This document shows, in pieces, positions 8,555 through 17,182 of a DNA stretch of 64,000 bases (its first letter is position 1; each line of letters starts with the position of its first letter). Origin of the DNA: Brevibacillus panacihumi W25 (GTDB lineage Bacteria; Bacillota; Bacilli; Brevibacillales; Brevibacillaceae); NCBI RefSeq assembly GCF_000503775.1, contig NZ_KI629785.1, positions 867,501-931,500 of the forward strand, written 5' to 3'. The position numbers and the translations under genes were made by a program. Under the pieces are notes generated by a model that worked only from the letters and a program-made list of their open reading frames with translations, searched no databases and had not been told where the DNA came from.

Positions 8555-10112
8555 GAATCAATTTCATAAATCTAAGCCCTACGGGCTCAAGGGTTTTTGA
8601 GCATAGAAAAAGGAGTACCTCCCCAAATCTCTAATAAGTTAAGTGCGACCCAAACTTAAGAGAATGGAGGATGACTCCCAATGTCCATTATAAGACAAGG
8701 AAGCCTGTTTGATATACAAGAATTATTCGACTTAGAACCTCCCCAACGATTTGAAGCGATTTTTTCCACCCTTGACATCGATCCGATTCTTTGTGTTATC
8801 TCCAAAAAGTCGATCTATGGAGCTCCTACTGAGTTGAATTATGCTGCTATGCTGTATTCTTTGGTCGCTCGAATCGTAGAACGGATTCCAACCGTGAAAG
8901 ATTTACGGAAACGGCTTAAACATGACTTTATCTTTCGGTTGGAATGCGGTTTTTTGGTTTCAGACAGCCTTCCTTCTGAGGCATCGTACTCACGTCTGGT
9001 TCAGAAGCTATCTGAAACAACACTTCTCGAGAAGGTTCAAGATACGTTATTGCTCCAAGCGATTCAAGAAGGGTTCGTGAATGATGAAGCGGTTGCTTTC
9101 GATGCGACCCATTTTGAATCTCGTGACCGTGGAGTAGCAAAGGAAAAAAAGCCAAAGCCGGAACCGAAGAAACGCGGACGTAAAACGAAAGCAGAAAAAG
9201 AAATATACGACAAGAAAAAGCAAGAAGAAGAAGCCCAAAAGTCCTTATACGAGAAATCTATTGCAGCCCAACTGGATGCCCCATTGGAAGAGCTCTTAAC
9301 CCATGTCCCTTTACAGCCTGACTGGGGAATCAAGAAAAATAGTGAAGGGAAAAACGTGTTTTGGTACGGATACAAAGCACATCTTGCTGTCGGCACGAAA
9401 AGTCAATACATTCTTCGTTCCCTTATGTCCTCTGGAAGTATGAATGATGGGAAAGCGGCGATTCCTTTGCTCAAAGGAGTTCAGACGATCCTGCCGGATC
9501 GTATACATTATGGAATCATGGATGCAGGGTATGACTACAAACCCATTTATCAGCAAATCAGTCGAATGGATGCTCACGCTATTATTGCTTACAACAAGCG
9601 GAATGAAGGAGAAATGGTTGGGTTCGACCAGCACTTTGCTCCCACATGTGTCCGAGAGCACTCCTATCGTTACGACAGTTATGATAAAAAGTACAAAACA
9701 CTGAAATTTGTACGTCCCAAGGAGTGCAAAGACTGTCCACTGGCTCAAGATTCCCTCTGTCAGAAGGTGTATAAAATTAAGGTCGAAACGGATCTTCGGA
9801 AGTATACGGCTCCGGCCAGAGGAACAAAAACGTGGGAAGAACTCTATGACCAAAGAACAGCTGTCGAGCGGGTGAATGCCTATTTGAAAGAATTTTTCCA
9901 ACTGAACAACGTACGCTATCGCACAGGGAAGAGGGCCAAAGTTCATTTTGATTTGGTAACTCTTGTTTATAATGCCGCTAAATTAGCCACTGATCGGATT
10001 CGTAACGCACTGGAAAACAAGAAGCCAGTCGCGGCTTAGTTTTTAAAAAAGGATAAAGAAGAGATTGGGGCAGTCTGTATATTTTTAAGATGAGCAATTA
10101 TGAAATTGATTC
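8555..10112 (+). mobile_element. Insertion sequence, 1558 bp, DDE transposase (IS1182-like)
   Basis: The ends are a perfect 15-bp inverted repeat, GAATCAATTTCATAA at 8555-8569 and its complement at 10098-10112, bounded by direct repeats AAGT at 8551-8554 and 10113-10116. A weaker inner repeat (CTCCCCAAATCTCT near 8618; CTGCCCCAATCTCT reversed near 10070) lies further in. It carries one transposase gene. The family label rests on the transposase; ends and target duplication are read directly. Confidence 0.88.
8681..10039 (+). CDS. DDE transposase of the insertion sequence (IS1182-like)
   Basis: 452 residues. The N-terminal part resembles the DUF772 transposase domain (NYAAMLYSLVARIVERIPTV). 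The catalytic carboxylates are likely the Asp in AFDATHFES (near residue 145), the Asp in IMDAGYDYK (near residue 285) and the Glu in RTAVERVNAY (near residue 402). A CKDCPLAQDSLCQ cysteine cluster (near residue 350) is typical of IS1182-type enzymes. A basic KKRGRKTKAEKE stretch follows the first motif. The ATG follows GGAGGATGACTCCCA. No frameshift is seen, so it is probably functional. Confidence 0.87.
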   Translation: MSIIRQGSLFDIQELFDLEPPQRFEAIFSTLDIDPILCVISKKSIYGAPTELNYAAMLYSLVARIVERIPTVKDLRKRLKHDFIFRLECGFLVSDSLPSEASYSRLVQKLSETTLLEKVQDTLLLQAIQEGFVNDEAVAFDATHFESRDRGVAKEKKPKPEPKKRGRKTKAEKEIYDKKKQEEEAQKSLYEKSIAAQLDAPLEELLTHVPLQPDWGIKKNSEGKNVFWYGYKAHLAVGTKSQYILRSLMSSGSMNDGKAAIPLLKGVQTILPDRIHYGIMDAGYDYKPIYQQISRMDAHAIIAYNKRNEGEMVGFDQHFAPTCVREHSYRYDSYDKKYKTLKFVRPKECKDCPLAQDSLCQKVYKIKVETDLRKYTAPARGTKTWEELYDQRTAVERVNAYLKEFFQLNNVRYRTGKRAKVHFDLVTLVYNAAKLATDRIRNALENKKPVAA

Positions 10113-10392
10113 AAGTAATAAAGAAAAAGAGTCCGACGAGAATGCCGCGCAAGAGATTGACCACCAGCATGACGCGTTTTTTATTCCAGTTTTCCAGCAG
10201 TGGTCCGGAAAAAATACTCGTCAGAACGTATGGCACTTGTCTAAACACTGTCCCGGCAGCAAAGGAAAGACCTGACCCGCTTAGGTCATGCAAAAGCCCG
10301 ACTACCGCAATAAACGTAAATTCATTCCCGATGATATGCACGATATGAGCTAGATACAGGCGGAGAAAGACGGGATGCTTTAACAGATGCAT
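10113..10392 (-). pseudogene. MFS exporter, N-terminal piece (first 93 codons)
   Basis: Encodes MHLLKHPVFLRLYLAHIV and the first three helices, with the conserved loop GPLLENWNKKRV, then enters the right end of the insertion sequence and stops at once. It belongs to the fragment at 7619-8554. Its start codon faces the divergent ArsR-type gene, so both share the control region at 10465-10537. The start has only a weak GAGAGG site about 13 bases upstream. Confidence 0.86.
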
Positions 10393-10464
10393 AGGAGAAC
10401 AACCAACCTCTCACCGCTTTTTTCCGTATTGTATCACTTGTCAAAAAAAATGGGAAAAAGGTTC

Positions 10465-10537
10465 TTGCCAGACGAATGATTTAACTGTTACAATACGTTC
10501 AAATAAAACTGAACGTTTAAATTACAGAACACGTTCA
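10465..10537 (+). promoter_or_regulatory. Promoter with ACGTTCA operator repeats for the ArsR-MFS operon
   Basis: TTGCCA (10465-10470), 18 bases, TACAAT (10489-10494) drive the ArsR-type gene. Three copies of one heptamer overlap or follow the -10: ACGTTCA (10495-10501), TGAACGT (10510-10516) and ACGTTCA (10531-10537), forming inverted pairs. This is the expected layout for autorepression; binding is inferred. Confidence 0.6.
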
Positions 10538-10564
10538 GTATCCCTTGAAATGAGGTCGATCTCC

Positions 10565-11290
10565 TTGAAGCGTTTTCTTGTCATTGAAACGTTGGATCAG
10601 TTAAAAGCCATCAGCGATTCGCTGCGCATGGAAATGATTACACAATTGGTAAAGGAGGAGTACACCGGCAAGCAATTGGCCAGCCTCCTCTCTCTTTCCC
10701 CCTCGAAAGTGCATTATCACCTGAAGGAACTGGAGAGCAATGGATTCATTGAAGTCGTCCGGACAGAAGAAAAAAATGGCATCGTACAGAAGTTCTTCCG
10801 GGCTGTCGCATACGATTTCAAGGTGAGCGACGCGCTTCTCCCCTCTTTGCAGGAAGATACGATGCTCTTGCAGGAAGTGATGCTGAACCATTTACGCACA
10901 AGCATCACGCGTCTGTACAACGCCCCCGAGGAATCCTTCCTGCAATTTGCCGAGCCGCAAAAGCGTCCTCCTGCCATCGCCATAAGCTCAGAGGTCAAAG
11001 CTCCTCGTGAGGAAATCCGGAAATGGCTCAAAAAATACCAAGCACTGCTGGATGAATTAGGAGAGATGGATACGCGGTACGAATCACGGATCAAGGCAGG
11101 AGAAATGGAGGACACGGAAGAGATTTTCTATCTCGTCTCGGTCGGCTTCATGAGCAATGAACGTTACTACGTCGCTGACGATGATTCCTTGCCTGATGAT
11201 TATGAGCATTCCCCGACCGAATTTAAGCACTTGACCGATAAAGTCGTCGTCTCTCGCAAAAAGAAAGGGGATCGGGAGAATGGCAACTAA
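10565..11290 (+). CDS. ArsR-type winged-helix transcriptional regulator
   Basis: The N-terminal 75 residues are a winged helix: LKAISDSLRMEMITQLV, then the recognition region LASLLSLSPSKVHYHLKELESNGFIEVV. The C-terminal 150 residues are an uncharacterised sensing/dimer domain. The TTG at 10565 follows GAGG at nine bases and gives MKRFLVIETLDQL; an ATG at 10550 would add five residues but has no site. It overlaps the following MFS gene by 11 bases, so the pair is translationally coupled and the regulator most likely controls that exporter. The ligand is unknown. Confidence 0.82.
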   Translation: MKRFLVIETLDQLKAISDSLRMEMITQLVKEEYTGKQLASLLSLSPSKVHYHLKELESNGFIEVVRTEEKNGIVQKFFRAVAYDFKVSDALLPSLQEDTMLLQEVMLNHLRTSITRLYNAPEESFLQFAEPQKRPPAIAISSEVKAPREEIRKWLKKYQALLDELGEMDTRYESRIKAGEMEDTEEIFYLVSVGFMSNERYYVADDDSLPDDYEHSPTEFKHLTDKVVVSRKKKGDRENGN

Positions 11291-12593
11291 TTCAGCCGGC
11301 AAGCATGTGCTCTGGAAAAACAGCTCATTCGTTCGGCTGTGGTGCGGCTCCGTCCTGTCCGCGCTTGCAGACGGCGCCTTTTTCATCCTGCTCTCCTGGT
11401 TTATCGTCGATGTGACCGGATCTGAAGCGATGCTTGGAACCACCTTGATTTGCATGTCCATCCCCCGTCTGCTGTTTATGCTGGCTGGCGGTGTGGCTGC
11501 CGATCGCTGGAACCGCAAGTGGATCATGACGCTCTCCATGATTGCGCGCGGGTTGATCCTGATTGGATTTTGCCTGCTGCTTCTGGATGGAAGCGGCGGC
11601 TGGCTGCCCTACTCCGCCTATTTGATCGCTGCCCTGTTTGGTACGGTCGATGCCTTCTTCTGGCCTGCACGCAGCTCCATTGTCCCGTTCCTGGTGCCGC
11701 GCGAGCAATTAGCGCCGGCCAACAGCCTGATGGAAATATCCCAGCAGATCAGCATGGTCTGCGGCCCTTTGGCAGCCGCGTTTTTGATTCAGACGAAAAA
11801 CTATCCGCTGATGTTTGGGATCTTGGCCATTTCCTTCTTTGCCGGAACGGTATTCATTCTTACCTTGCGCTTGCGTCCGGTACAAGTCGAAGCTAAGGCA
11901 GACGGGGAATCCGCCTCCCAGAAGGACGGGTATTTGCGGGATATCTGGTACGGCATTCGCTATTCGTTCTCTGTGCCGATTCTCTGCATTATTTTGGGTA
12001 CCTCTCTGATCATGAACATGATGTTTTCAGGTCCCATCAATATGGGTTTACCGCTGCTGGTCAAGGATCTGGGCTGGAACGGCAGCGACTACAGTACACT
12101 GGGGATGACGATGGGGATTGGCACGATTCTGGGAGGAATTGTTACAGGGTTATGCAATGGTTTTCGCGGCAGATTTCTCATTATCCCCCTCTTTGTCGGC
12201 GTGATGGGAATGGCTACCAGCTCTCTATTCTTCATGCAGCATCTGGGCATGGGCCTTTTCTCCATGATCGTGCTGGGAATAACCTTGAGCTTGACCAACA
12301 TCCCACTGATCACCTACATCCAGAGCATCGTCCCCGGAAGTATGCTCGGGCGGGTCATGTCCTTGCTTTCTCTTATGTCGATTGGACTTGGACCAGTCAG
12401 CTACGCTCTCTGCTCATTCGTGCTGCAAAACAAGCTGGCGACTCCCGCAACCCTATTATTGGCGGGTGGCGTTGTCTTGGGCCTGATCGGTTTGTCCCTC
12501 TATCTGTTTCGGGAATTCCGCAAAATGGAGCAGCATCCCAACTGGGTGCAACCCGTTGCGGTATCCGCAGAATCGACGCCGCTGTCTTCCTGA
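11280..12593 (+). CDS. MFS transporter (MFS_3/EntS-like exporter)
   Basis: 437 residues, about twelve membrane segments, with the loop GGVAADRWNRKW after helix 2 and VPGSMLGRVMSL before helix 10, the latter as in the other exporters nearby (VPDHLLGRVMTS in the 6125-7459 gene). It starts inside the regulator gene's last codons. The operon of regulator and exporter suggests inducible efflux of a hydrophobic compound or siderophore; substrate unknown. A terminator follows. Confidence 0.86.
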   Translation: MATNSAGKHVLWKNSSFVRLWCGSVLSALADGAFFILLSWFIVDVTGSEAMLGTTLICMSIPRLLFMLAGGVAADRWNRKWIMTLSMIARGLILIGFCLLLLDGSGGWLPYSAYLIAALFGTVDAFFWPARSSIVPFLVPREQLAPANSLMEISQQISMVCGPLAAAFLIQTKNYPLMFGILAISFFAGTVFILTLRLRPVQVEAKADGESASQKDGYLRDIWYGIRYSFSVPILCIILGTSLIMNMMFSGPINMGLPLLVKDLGWNGSDYSTLGMTMGIGTILGGIVTGLCNGFRGRFLIIPLFVGVMGMATSSLFFMQHLGMGLFSMIVLGITLSLTNIPLITYIQSIVPGSMLGRVMSLLSLMSIGLGPVSYALCSFVLQNKLATPATLLLAGGVVLGLIGLSLYLFREFRKMEQHPNWVQPVAVSAESTPLSS

Positions 12594-12607
12594 TCGGCAC
12601 AAAATAA

Positions 12608-12646
12608 AAAAATGGCGCGAGCTTCTCACAGGCTCGTGCCATTTTT
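12608..12646. terminator. Rho-independent terminator
   Basis: AAATGGCGCGAGC, an 8-base loop, GCTCGTGCCATTT with one G-T pair, then T-rich. It lies between the MFS gene and the convergent menC-like gene and serves both. Confidence 0.85.
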
Positions 12647-12662
12647 GGTTGTGAAACTGAAA

Positions 12663-13775
12663 TTAGGGGCGGAAATGGGCAGTGCGCAATACGTACTTCC
12701 CGACGGCCTTTTGGTTAAGCGCGTACCCGATACCCGGTCCATCCGGTACTGCCAGCTCTCCCGGAGCAATCAACTCCACGCCCGGCTCGACGATGTCTTC
12801 CTCCCAATAGCGGCTGCCCGCGGATGTATCGCCCGGTATCGTAAAGTTTGGCAAAGCGGTAATGGCGATATTGTGGGCGCGGCCGACGCCGGATTCCAGC
12901 ATGCCTCCGCACCAGACAGGGATATGATTTGCTTGGCAAAGATCATGAATCCTCCTGGCTTCCGTCAAACCGCCGACACGCCCGATCTTGATATTGATGA
13001 TTCGGCAGCTTCCCAGCTCGATCGCTTTTCGTGCATCCTCTGCCGTGTGGATGCTTTCGTCCAGGCAGATCGGCGTAGAAATCTCAGCCTGCAGCTTGGC
13101 ATGATCGACAATGTCATCGTGAGCCAGCGGTTGTTCAATCATGATCAAACCGTATTGATCCAGTTCCTTCATGATGTGTAGATGATCCAGGGTATAGGCG
13201 GAATTGGCGTCTGCCATCAGCGGCACATCATCGCCAAACTTCTCGCGGATCGCCCGGATCACCTGCACATCGAAGCCAGGCTTGATTTTGACCTTGATCT
13301 TTTTGTAGCCATCACCCAGGGAGCGTTCTACTTTTGCCAGCACTTCATCTACGGTTGGCTCGATTCCGATGCTGACACCGACATCAATTACTTTCTTGTC
13401 TCCGCCCAATGCCTTGGCCAGAGAGATGCCTTTCTGTTTGCAGCTGAGGTCCCAGACAGCTCCCTCCAAGGCAGACTTCGCCATATTGTTGCGTCGAATC
13501 GGCGCGAAGAGACGTTCTACCTCTTCCGGAGATTCAATGGGATGGGCAAAAAGGCGCGGGATCAAGAACTTCTCCAGTATGCTCCAAACTGTATCGGTCG
13601 TCTCTTCGCTATAGAATGGATCCGGCATCGCTACGCTCTCTGCGTACCCCACCTCGCCATCCCCATACACGCTGACCAGAATAAAATCTTTCATCGTGGT
13701 ACTGCCAAAACTCGTCTCAAACCGGAAACGAAGCGGCATCTGCAGGTGCTGCAGCTCGACACGCTCTATTTTCAT
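12663..13775 (-). CDS. menC: o-Succinylbenzoate synthase / N-succinylamino acid racemase (MenC, enolase superfamily)
   Basis: 370 residues of the muconate-lactonising branch of the enolase superfamily. The catalytic lysine pair is in [10 protein letters not shown] (near residue 164). Metal ligands are in LMADANSAY (Asp), IMIEQP (Glu) and ICLDES (Asp), and the second lysine is in [10 protein letters not shown]. MenC dehydrates SHCHC in menaquinone synthesis, but close relatives in Bacilli racemise N-acylamino acids. No other men gene is nearby, so the racemase role is a real alternative. It may share transcription with codY upstream, but the terminator at 13896-13936 separates them. Confidence 0.85.
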   Translation of the reverse strand: MKIERVELQHLQMPLRFRFETSFGSTTMKDFILVSVYGDGEVGYAESVAMPDPFYSEETTDTVWSILEKFLIPRLFAHPIESPEEVERLFAPIRRNNMAKSALEGAVWDLSCKQKGISLAKALGGDKKVIDVGVSIGIEPTVDEVLAKVERSLGDGYKKIKVKIKPGFDVQVIRAIREKFGDDVPLMADANSAYTLDHLHIMKELDQYGLIMIEQPLAHDDIVDHAKLQAEISTPICLDESIHTAEDARKAIELGSCRIINIKIGRVGGLTEARRIHDLCQANHIPVWCGGMLESGVGRAHNIAITALPNFTIPGDTSAGSRYWEEDIVEPGVELIAPGELAVPDGPGIGYALNQKAVGKYVLRTAHFRP

Positions 13776-13895
13776 TTGGGCTTGCTCCTCTCCTACACGA
13801 ACCTGCCTAAACGGCGAAATATTCGTTCACTTTCGACAACAATCTCATGGTACAACGATCCTTTGCTGAATACAAGATCGCCCTTTGAACGTAAA

Positions 13896-13936
13896 AAAAG
13901 CTATCCTGCAGCCGTCTGAGGCGCAAAATAGCTTTT
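13896..13936 (-). terminator. Rho-independent terminator of codY
   Basis: On the minus strand AAAAGCTAT ... ATAGCTTTTTTT, a 9-bp stem with a long loop followed by seven Ts, 14 bases past the codY stop codon. Confidence 0.75.
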
Positions 13937-13950
13937 CCTTTGATAATGGA

Positions 13951-14727
13951 TCAGGAGGTTTTCCACTTCGCCAATTCGGAAGGGAATTTGTCATTGAGCA
14001 CTTTGATATAGGTTCCTTTCATCCCCAGTGAACGCGACTCCAGCACACCGGCACTTGCCAGCTTGCGCAGCGCATTGACGATGACGGACCGTGTAAGACC
14101 TGCTTGATCGGCCAATTGGCTGGCTACGAGCAAGCCTTCTTTGGCATCCAGCTGCTCCATGATTTTTTCGATGGCGATCTGCTCGCTGTATGACAAGGAA
14201 GACAGCGCGATTTTGGCAAAAGTCTTATCACGCACTTCATTTTCGATCTGTTCGGTACGTTGCCGCACGATTTTCATTCCGATGACGGTCGCTCCGATTT
14301 CACCCAAGATCAGATCTTCTGTCTCAAACAGACCGATGGGGCGCAGCAACACAAGGGTACCCAAGCGGCTTCCACCCGCGCTGATCGGCACAACGGTCGT
14401 CATCATTTGCGGAAACAAAGCGCGAAGCTCTTGCGGAACGAGACTGTACGGGCTGTTGATCGGCTCATTCGCAATCGTCTGACTCACTTCCAGCAGCTTT
14501 TGATTCACTGCAGCCGGAAGCTGGTTGGACTTGCGCTCATCCTCGCTGAGCAAAATATCCTGATTCAGGCCATTGCCCAGAATCGTGCCGTCTGCCGTAA
14601 CGATATAGACGTTGGCAGCAATCACTTCTGCGAGCAATCGGGCCAGGTCCTGATAGCCGACACCGCTTCCACCCATTGTTTTTTGCAGCATCACATTAAT
14701 CTTTCTCGTCTTTTCTAATAAGTTCAT
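13951..14727 (-). CDS. codY: GTP/branched-chain amino acid sensing regulator CodY
   Basis: Global nutritional repressor of Firmicutes. It starts MNLLEKTRKINVMLQ and has 258 residues, the family length. The GAF domain holds the ligand region; the C-terminal winged helix has ASQLADQAGLTRSVIVNALR, the almost invariant CodY recognition sequence. Start at 14727 after AAGGAGG. In Bacillus subtilis codY closes the clpQY operon; here it stands alone between spo0M and the menC-like gene, which is unlike that arrangement. Confidence 0.97.
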   Translation of the reverse strand: MNLLEKTRKINVMLQKTMGGSGVGYQDLARLLAEVIAANVYIVTADGTILGNGLNQDILLSEDERKSNQLPAAVNQKLLEVSQTIANEPINSPYSLVPQELRALFPQMMTTVVPISAGGSRLGTLVLLRPIGLFETEDLILGEIGATVIGMKIVRQRTEQIENEVRDKTFAKIALSSLSYSEQIAIEKIMEQLDAKEGLLVASQLADQAGLTRSVIVNALRKLASAGVLESRSLGMKGTYIKVLNDKFPSELAKWKTS

Positions 14728-14828
14728 ACATGTATTTCCTCCTTGGATTCTTATGCCCACAGTATTGTCAGAAAAATCCAGGCCTATACATGCAAATCAA
14801 AACATTAGAAAGAGACCAATGCAAATGG

Positions 14829-15608
14829 TTAGGAAGGGATTTGTGTCAATGTGCGTTTCTCGATCATTTCCGCCAATTCGCTCATCGGAAGCTCCAGATC
14901 ATCAGCAGACAGATAAAGTCGCTTGTAGCGCTCTTCCAGATCAAATGCATGTTCCTGCGCACGCAGATAACCGCGGGCACGTCTGTCCACTTCAAAGAAA
15001 ATCTCCAGCCCCGTCTCCTCCAAAAAGAAGAAGACATCCAGCTCTTCCACACGCCAGCGCAAAATACCGACTGGCCGGAATTCAAATGCCTGGACAAACG
15101 GATACTCTCTTCCCAAATAGCGATTATATTCACAATCCACCTTGTACAACTGAAACCCGATGGATTGAATGGCATCCAGCACCTTTTCCATGTAAGGATG
15201 CGGGCGCACATCAATAAAATCCGAATCGCCCGGATCCATCGCCATTTTGATGTCCAGACCTGTCCGCAAATAGACGGGCTGGCGTCCCATCGTCAGCGGG
15301 GTTTGGTAAGGGAGGGTAAAAGAGAAGGGCAAGGCAATCGTCTCATTGGGGTGGAGCACAATTTTTTCTGTCAAGCGATGTTTGGCTAACACGCATTCTT
15401 CTCTTCCCTTTTTCTGGTTATCTTCCCGCTCATAATGTGTAATGACGTACATGTAAATTTCATCAATTTCCTGTGCCACTTCCCCGCCTGTCAGGTGAAT
15501 GTCTCCTGTGACCTGATCGCCGGGTACCAGTGAATCCTGCGACAAACGAGCATCCACTCGGGCTGCTCCGATTCCGACACTAGCCAGCAGTTTTTTAAAA
15601 AAAGTCAC
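14829..15608 (-). CDS. spo0M: Sporulation-control protein Spo0M
   Basis: 259 residues, equal to Bacillus subtilis Spo0M. The arrestin-like N-terminal domain opens (GTG) TFFKKLLASVGIGAARVDA, continues VPGDQVTGDIHLTGG, and is followed by a domain with PVGILRWRVEELDVFFF. The GTG at 15608 follows GAGAGG; an ATG further upstream would lie inside ytrI. It starts 34 bases after the ytrI stop on the same strand, so it may be read from the ytrH-ytrI promoter as well as its own. Deleting it alters sporulation in B. subtilis; the mechanism is not settled. Confidence 0.92.
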   Translation of the reverse strand: MTFFKKLLASVGIGAARVDARLSQDSLVPGDQVTGDIHLTGGEVAQEIDEIYMYVITHYEREDNQKKGREECVLAKHRLTEKIVLHPNETIALPFSFTLPYQTPLTMGRQPVYLRTGLDIKMAMDPGDSDFIDVRPHPYMEKVLDAIQSIGFQLYKVDCEYNRYLGREYPFVQAFEFRPVGILRWRVEELDVFFFLEETGLEIFFEVDRRARGYLRAQEHAFDLEERYKRLYLSADDLELPMSELAEMIEKRTLTQIPS

Positions 15609-15642
15609 GGCACGAAACCTCTCCTCTGTAGCGATCCTCAAC

Positions 15643-16194
15643 TTATAGCTTAATGATTTTTTCTGATTGAATATACGAGTGGAACGTAAGAAAGTTTCGG
15701 GCCACCGCCTGCCACACCTCTTCCGTTTTCACTTCCGCCGTTACAAATAGATGGAGGGTTCGGCTGATCACGACAGTCTTGATGCGCACCTCTGACATGC
15801 TGCCGTCAGAGAGAACGTATTCGCGCCTGCGCAGCATCTCATGCAGGACTTGATGAACCTCTGCCACCTGCTCCACTTTTTTCCCTTTTAAGGATTCGAG
15901 ATCTTCTTCCATCTTATCAACGACCTGTACTTCGATAGTCGGGTGAGGCTTCGGGTCCAACACGGTTACGCGGATCTCTTCGATGACCGTCTCCTGTTTT
16001 CTGCGAGATACATGCTGGTTTTTCTTCAGCGACAGGTTTTCCTCGTACAGCTTCTTATTTTGCAGCTCCAGACTTTGTTTGACCAGCATCATTTCCTCCA
16101 TCTCGCGGCCATGCATAAACAAGATTGACGCTCCGCCGAGCAGACAGCCGATGACAAATAAGGCTATGTATCGTTCCCATGGCCGCCTGCTCAT
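15643..16194 (-). CDS. ytrI: Sporulation membrane protein YtrI
   Basis: 183 residues: one N-terminal membrane segment (YIALFVIGCLLGGASILFM), a coiled-coil (EMMLVKQSLELQNKKLYEEN), then a periplasm-like domain ending SEKIIKL. The order matches YtrI. The ATG at 16194 overlaps the ytrH stop codon (ATGA), so the two are translationally coupled, as expected for a pair acting together in the forespore-engulfing membrane. Spo0M follows. Confidence 0.88.
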   Translation of the reverse strand: MSRRPWERYIALFVIGCLLGGASILFMHGREMEEMMLVKQSLELQNKKLYEENLSLKKNQHVSRRKQETVIEEIRVTVLDPKPHPTIEVQVVDKMEEDLESLKGKKVEQVAEVHQVLHEMLRRREYVLSDGSMSEVRIKTVVISRTLHLFVTAEVKTEEVWQAVARNFLTFHSYIQSEKIIKL

Positions 16195-16502
16195 GATCTC
16201 ACCTGCACCAGCCAGTGTACACAGATGGTCCCGATGTGAGCGCCCCAAAAGGCGACGACGATCATGACCATCTGCTTGATGACGGGAGAGAAATTTCCCA
16301 TGAGAATTTTTTCGATCTGTAAAAAGGAATCAAATGTCCCCCCCAAGGCTCCCACGATGCCAAATATTTTCAGTTGCGTAGCCAGTTGAAACATGGACAG
16401 CAGCGGTGGTTTATCGGTCAAAAAAGCTCCTAATCCGCCGGAAATGGCGCCCCCAACAACAATTCCATAGGCAACAAAGAAAGTGAGTACCACTTGTGCC
16501 AT
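16191..16502 (-). CDS. ytrH: Sporulation membrane protein YtrH
   Basis: 103 residues, three hydrophobic segments (VVLTFFVAYGIVVGGAI, IFGIVGALGGTFDSFL, MVMIVVAFWGAHIGTI) and the family motif DKPPLLSMFQLATQLKIF. The start follows GGGAGGAGGGATGGCACA. First gene of the ytrH-ytrI-spo0M run. In Bacillus subtilis ytrH and ytrI are expressed in the mother cell and are needed for normal spores. Confidence 0.9.
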   Translation of the reverse strand: MAQVVLTFFVAYGIVVGGAISGGLGAFLTDKPPLLSMFQLATQLKIFGIVGALGGTFDSFLQIEKILMGNFSPVIKQMVMIVVAFWGAHIGTICVHWLVQVRS

Positions 16503-16620
16503 CCCGCATCCCTCCTCCCGACAGCATGACCTATGCTAAAACGTACGCTGCTTGTCTGACAAATATGATGAATGACCTGTCCCGGGAAGGAATGCAGTCT
16601 GGAAGAAGGGATAAAAAGTG

Positions 16621-16646
16621 ACGGCATGCATTCCACAGCATGCCGT
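16621..16646 (-). terminator. Rho-independent terminator of the small-protein operon
   Basis: ACGGCATGC, an 8-base loop, GCATGCCGT: a perfect 9-bp stem, with CACTTTTTA following on the minus strand. It lies just after the stop codon at 16653. Confidence 0.75.
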
Positions 16647-16652
16647 ACCTGG

Positions 16653-16877
16653 TCAGCGTTGGTTTCGCCTCATCTTCCGCAGCCTCTTCTGGATTTTTGC
16701 AGAGTTCATGACCATCAAATCCATAAAGAGGTTCACCATGTTGGGGTTTTGCAAAAGCTGGCGAAACACTTCCGGATTCTCCTTGAACCATTTCTCATTT
16801 AATTTTACCCAAGCCTTGAAGCCCTCGTTTGACTGATAGTATTGATTCAAGCGACGAACAGGTCTGTAGGCACTCAT
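16653..16877 (-). CDS. Small basic protein, 74 residues, unknown function
   Basis: MSAYRPVRRLNQYYQSNEGF, then helical sequence with WFKENPEVFRQLLQNPNMV and a strongly basic end (KIQKRLRKMRRNQR). No membrane segment. I do not recognise the family. The start codon lies one base after the stop of the upstream 31-codon gene, and a terminator follows, so these two form a tiny operon next to sporulation genes. Confidence 0.72.
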   Translation of the reverse strand: MSAYRPVRRLNQYYQSNEGFKAWVKLNEKWFKENPEVFRQLLQNPNMVNLFMDLMVMNSAKIQKRLRKMRRNQR

Positions 16878-16878
16878 C

Positions 16879-16974
16879 CTAATCTATCCCTTCGTCAAAA
16901 AATATAGAGAGGAGAAAGATGATCACGAGAATCCAGATCACCACTTCAAAGCCATCCTGGTTAAAAAAACTCAT
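16879..16974 (-). CDS. 31-residue single-span membrane microprotein
   Basis: MSFFNQDGFE followed by VVIWILVIIFLLSIFF and an acidic tail DEGID. The ATG is preceded by AAGGGGGGACGGAC, an excellent ribosome binding site, and the stop is one base before the next gene's ATG. The strong site, single membrane span and coupling support a real gene. The pattern recalls the YjcZ-type small sporulation membrane proteins, but it is too short to assign. Confidence 0.68.
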   Translation of the reverse strand: MSFFNQDGFEVVIWILVIIFLLSIFFDEGID

Positions 16975-17182
16975 GTCCGTCCCCCCTTCACCAACCAGCA
17001 CGCCTCGCACTTGGCTGTCCGCCCATAGTGCCCTTCCCTATAGGTATATGACGCAAGGAAAGTGTTGGATTGTACCTTAGCCTGTGATTGACCATTTTCC
17101 GCGCATGCCCAACTCCGGTGCATAGAGACGCTCCCCTTCCACTCATACTACCTACGGAGGATGAATGAAAAAGGAGGCGATT

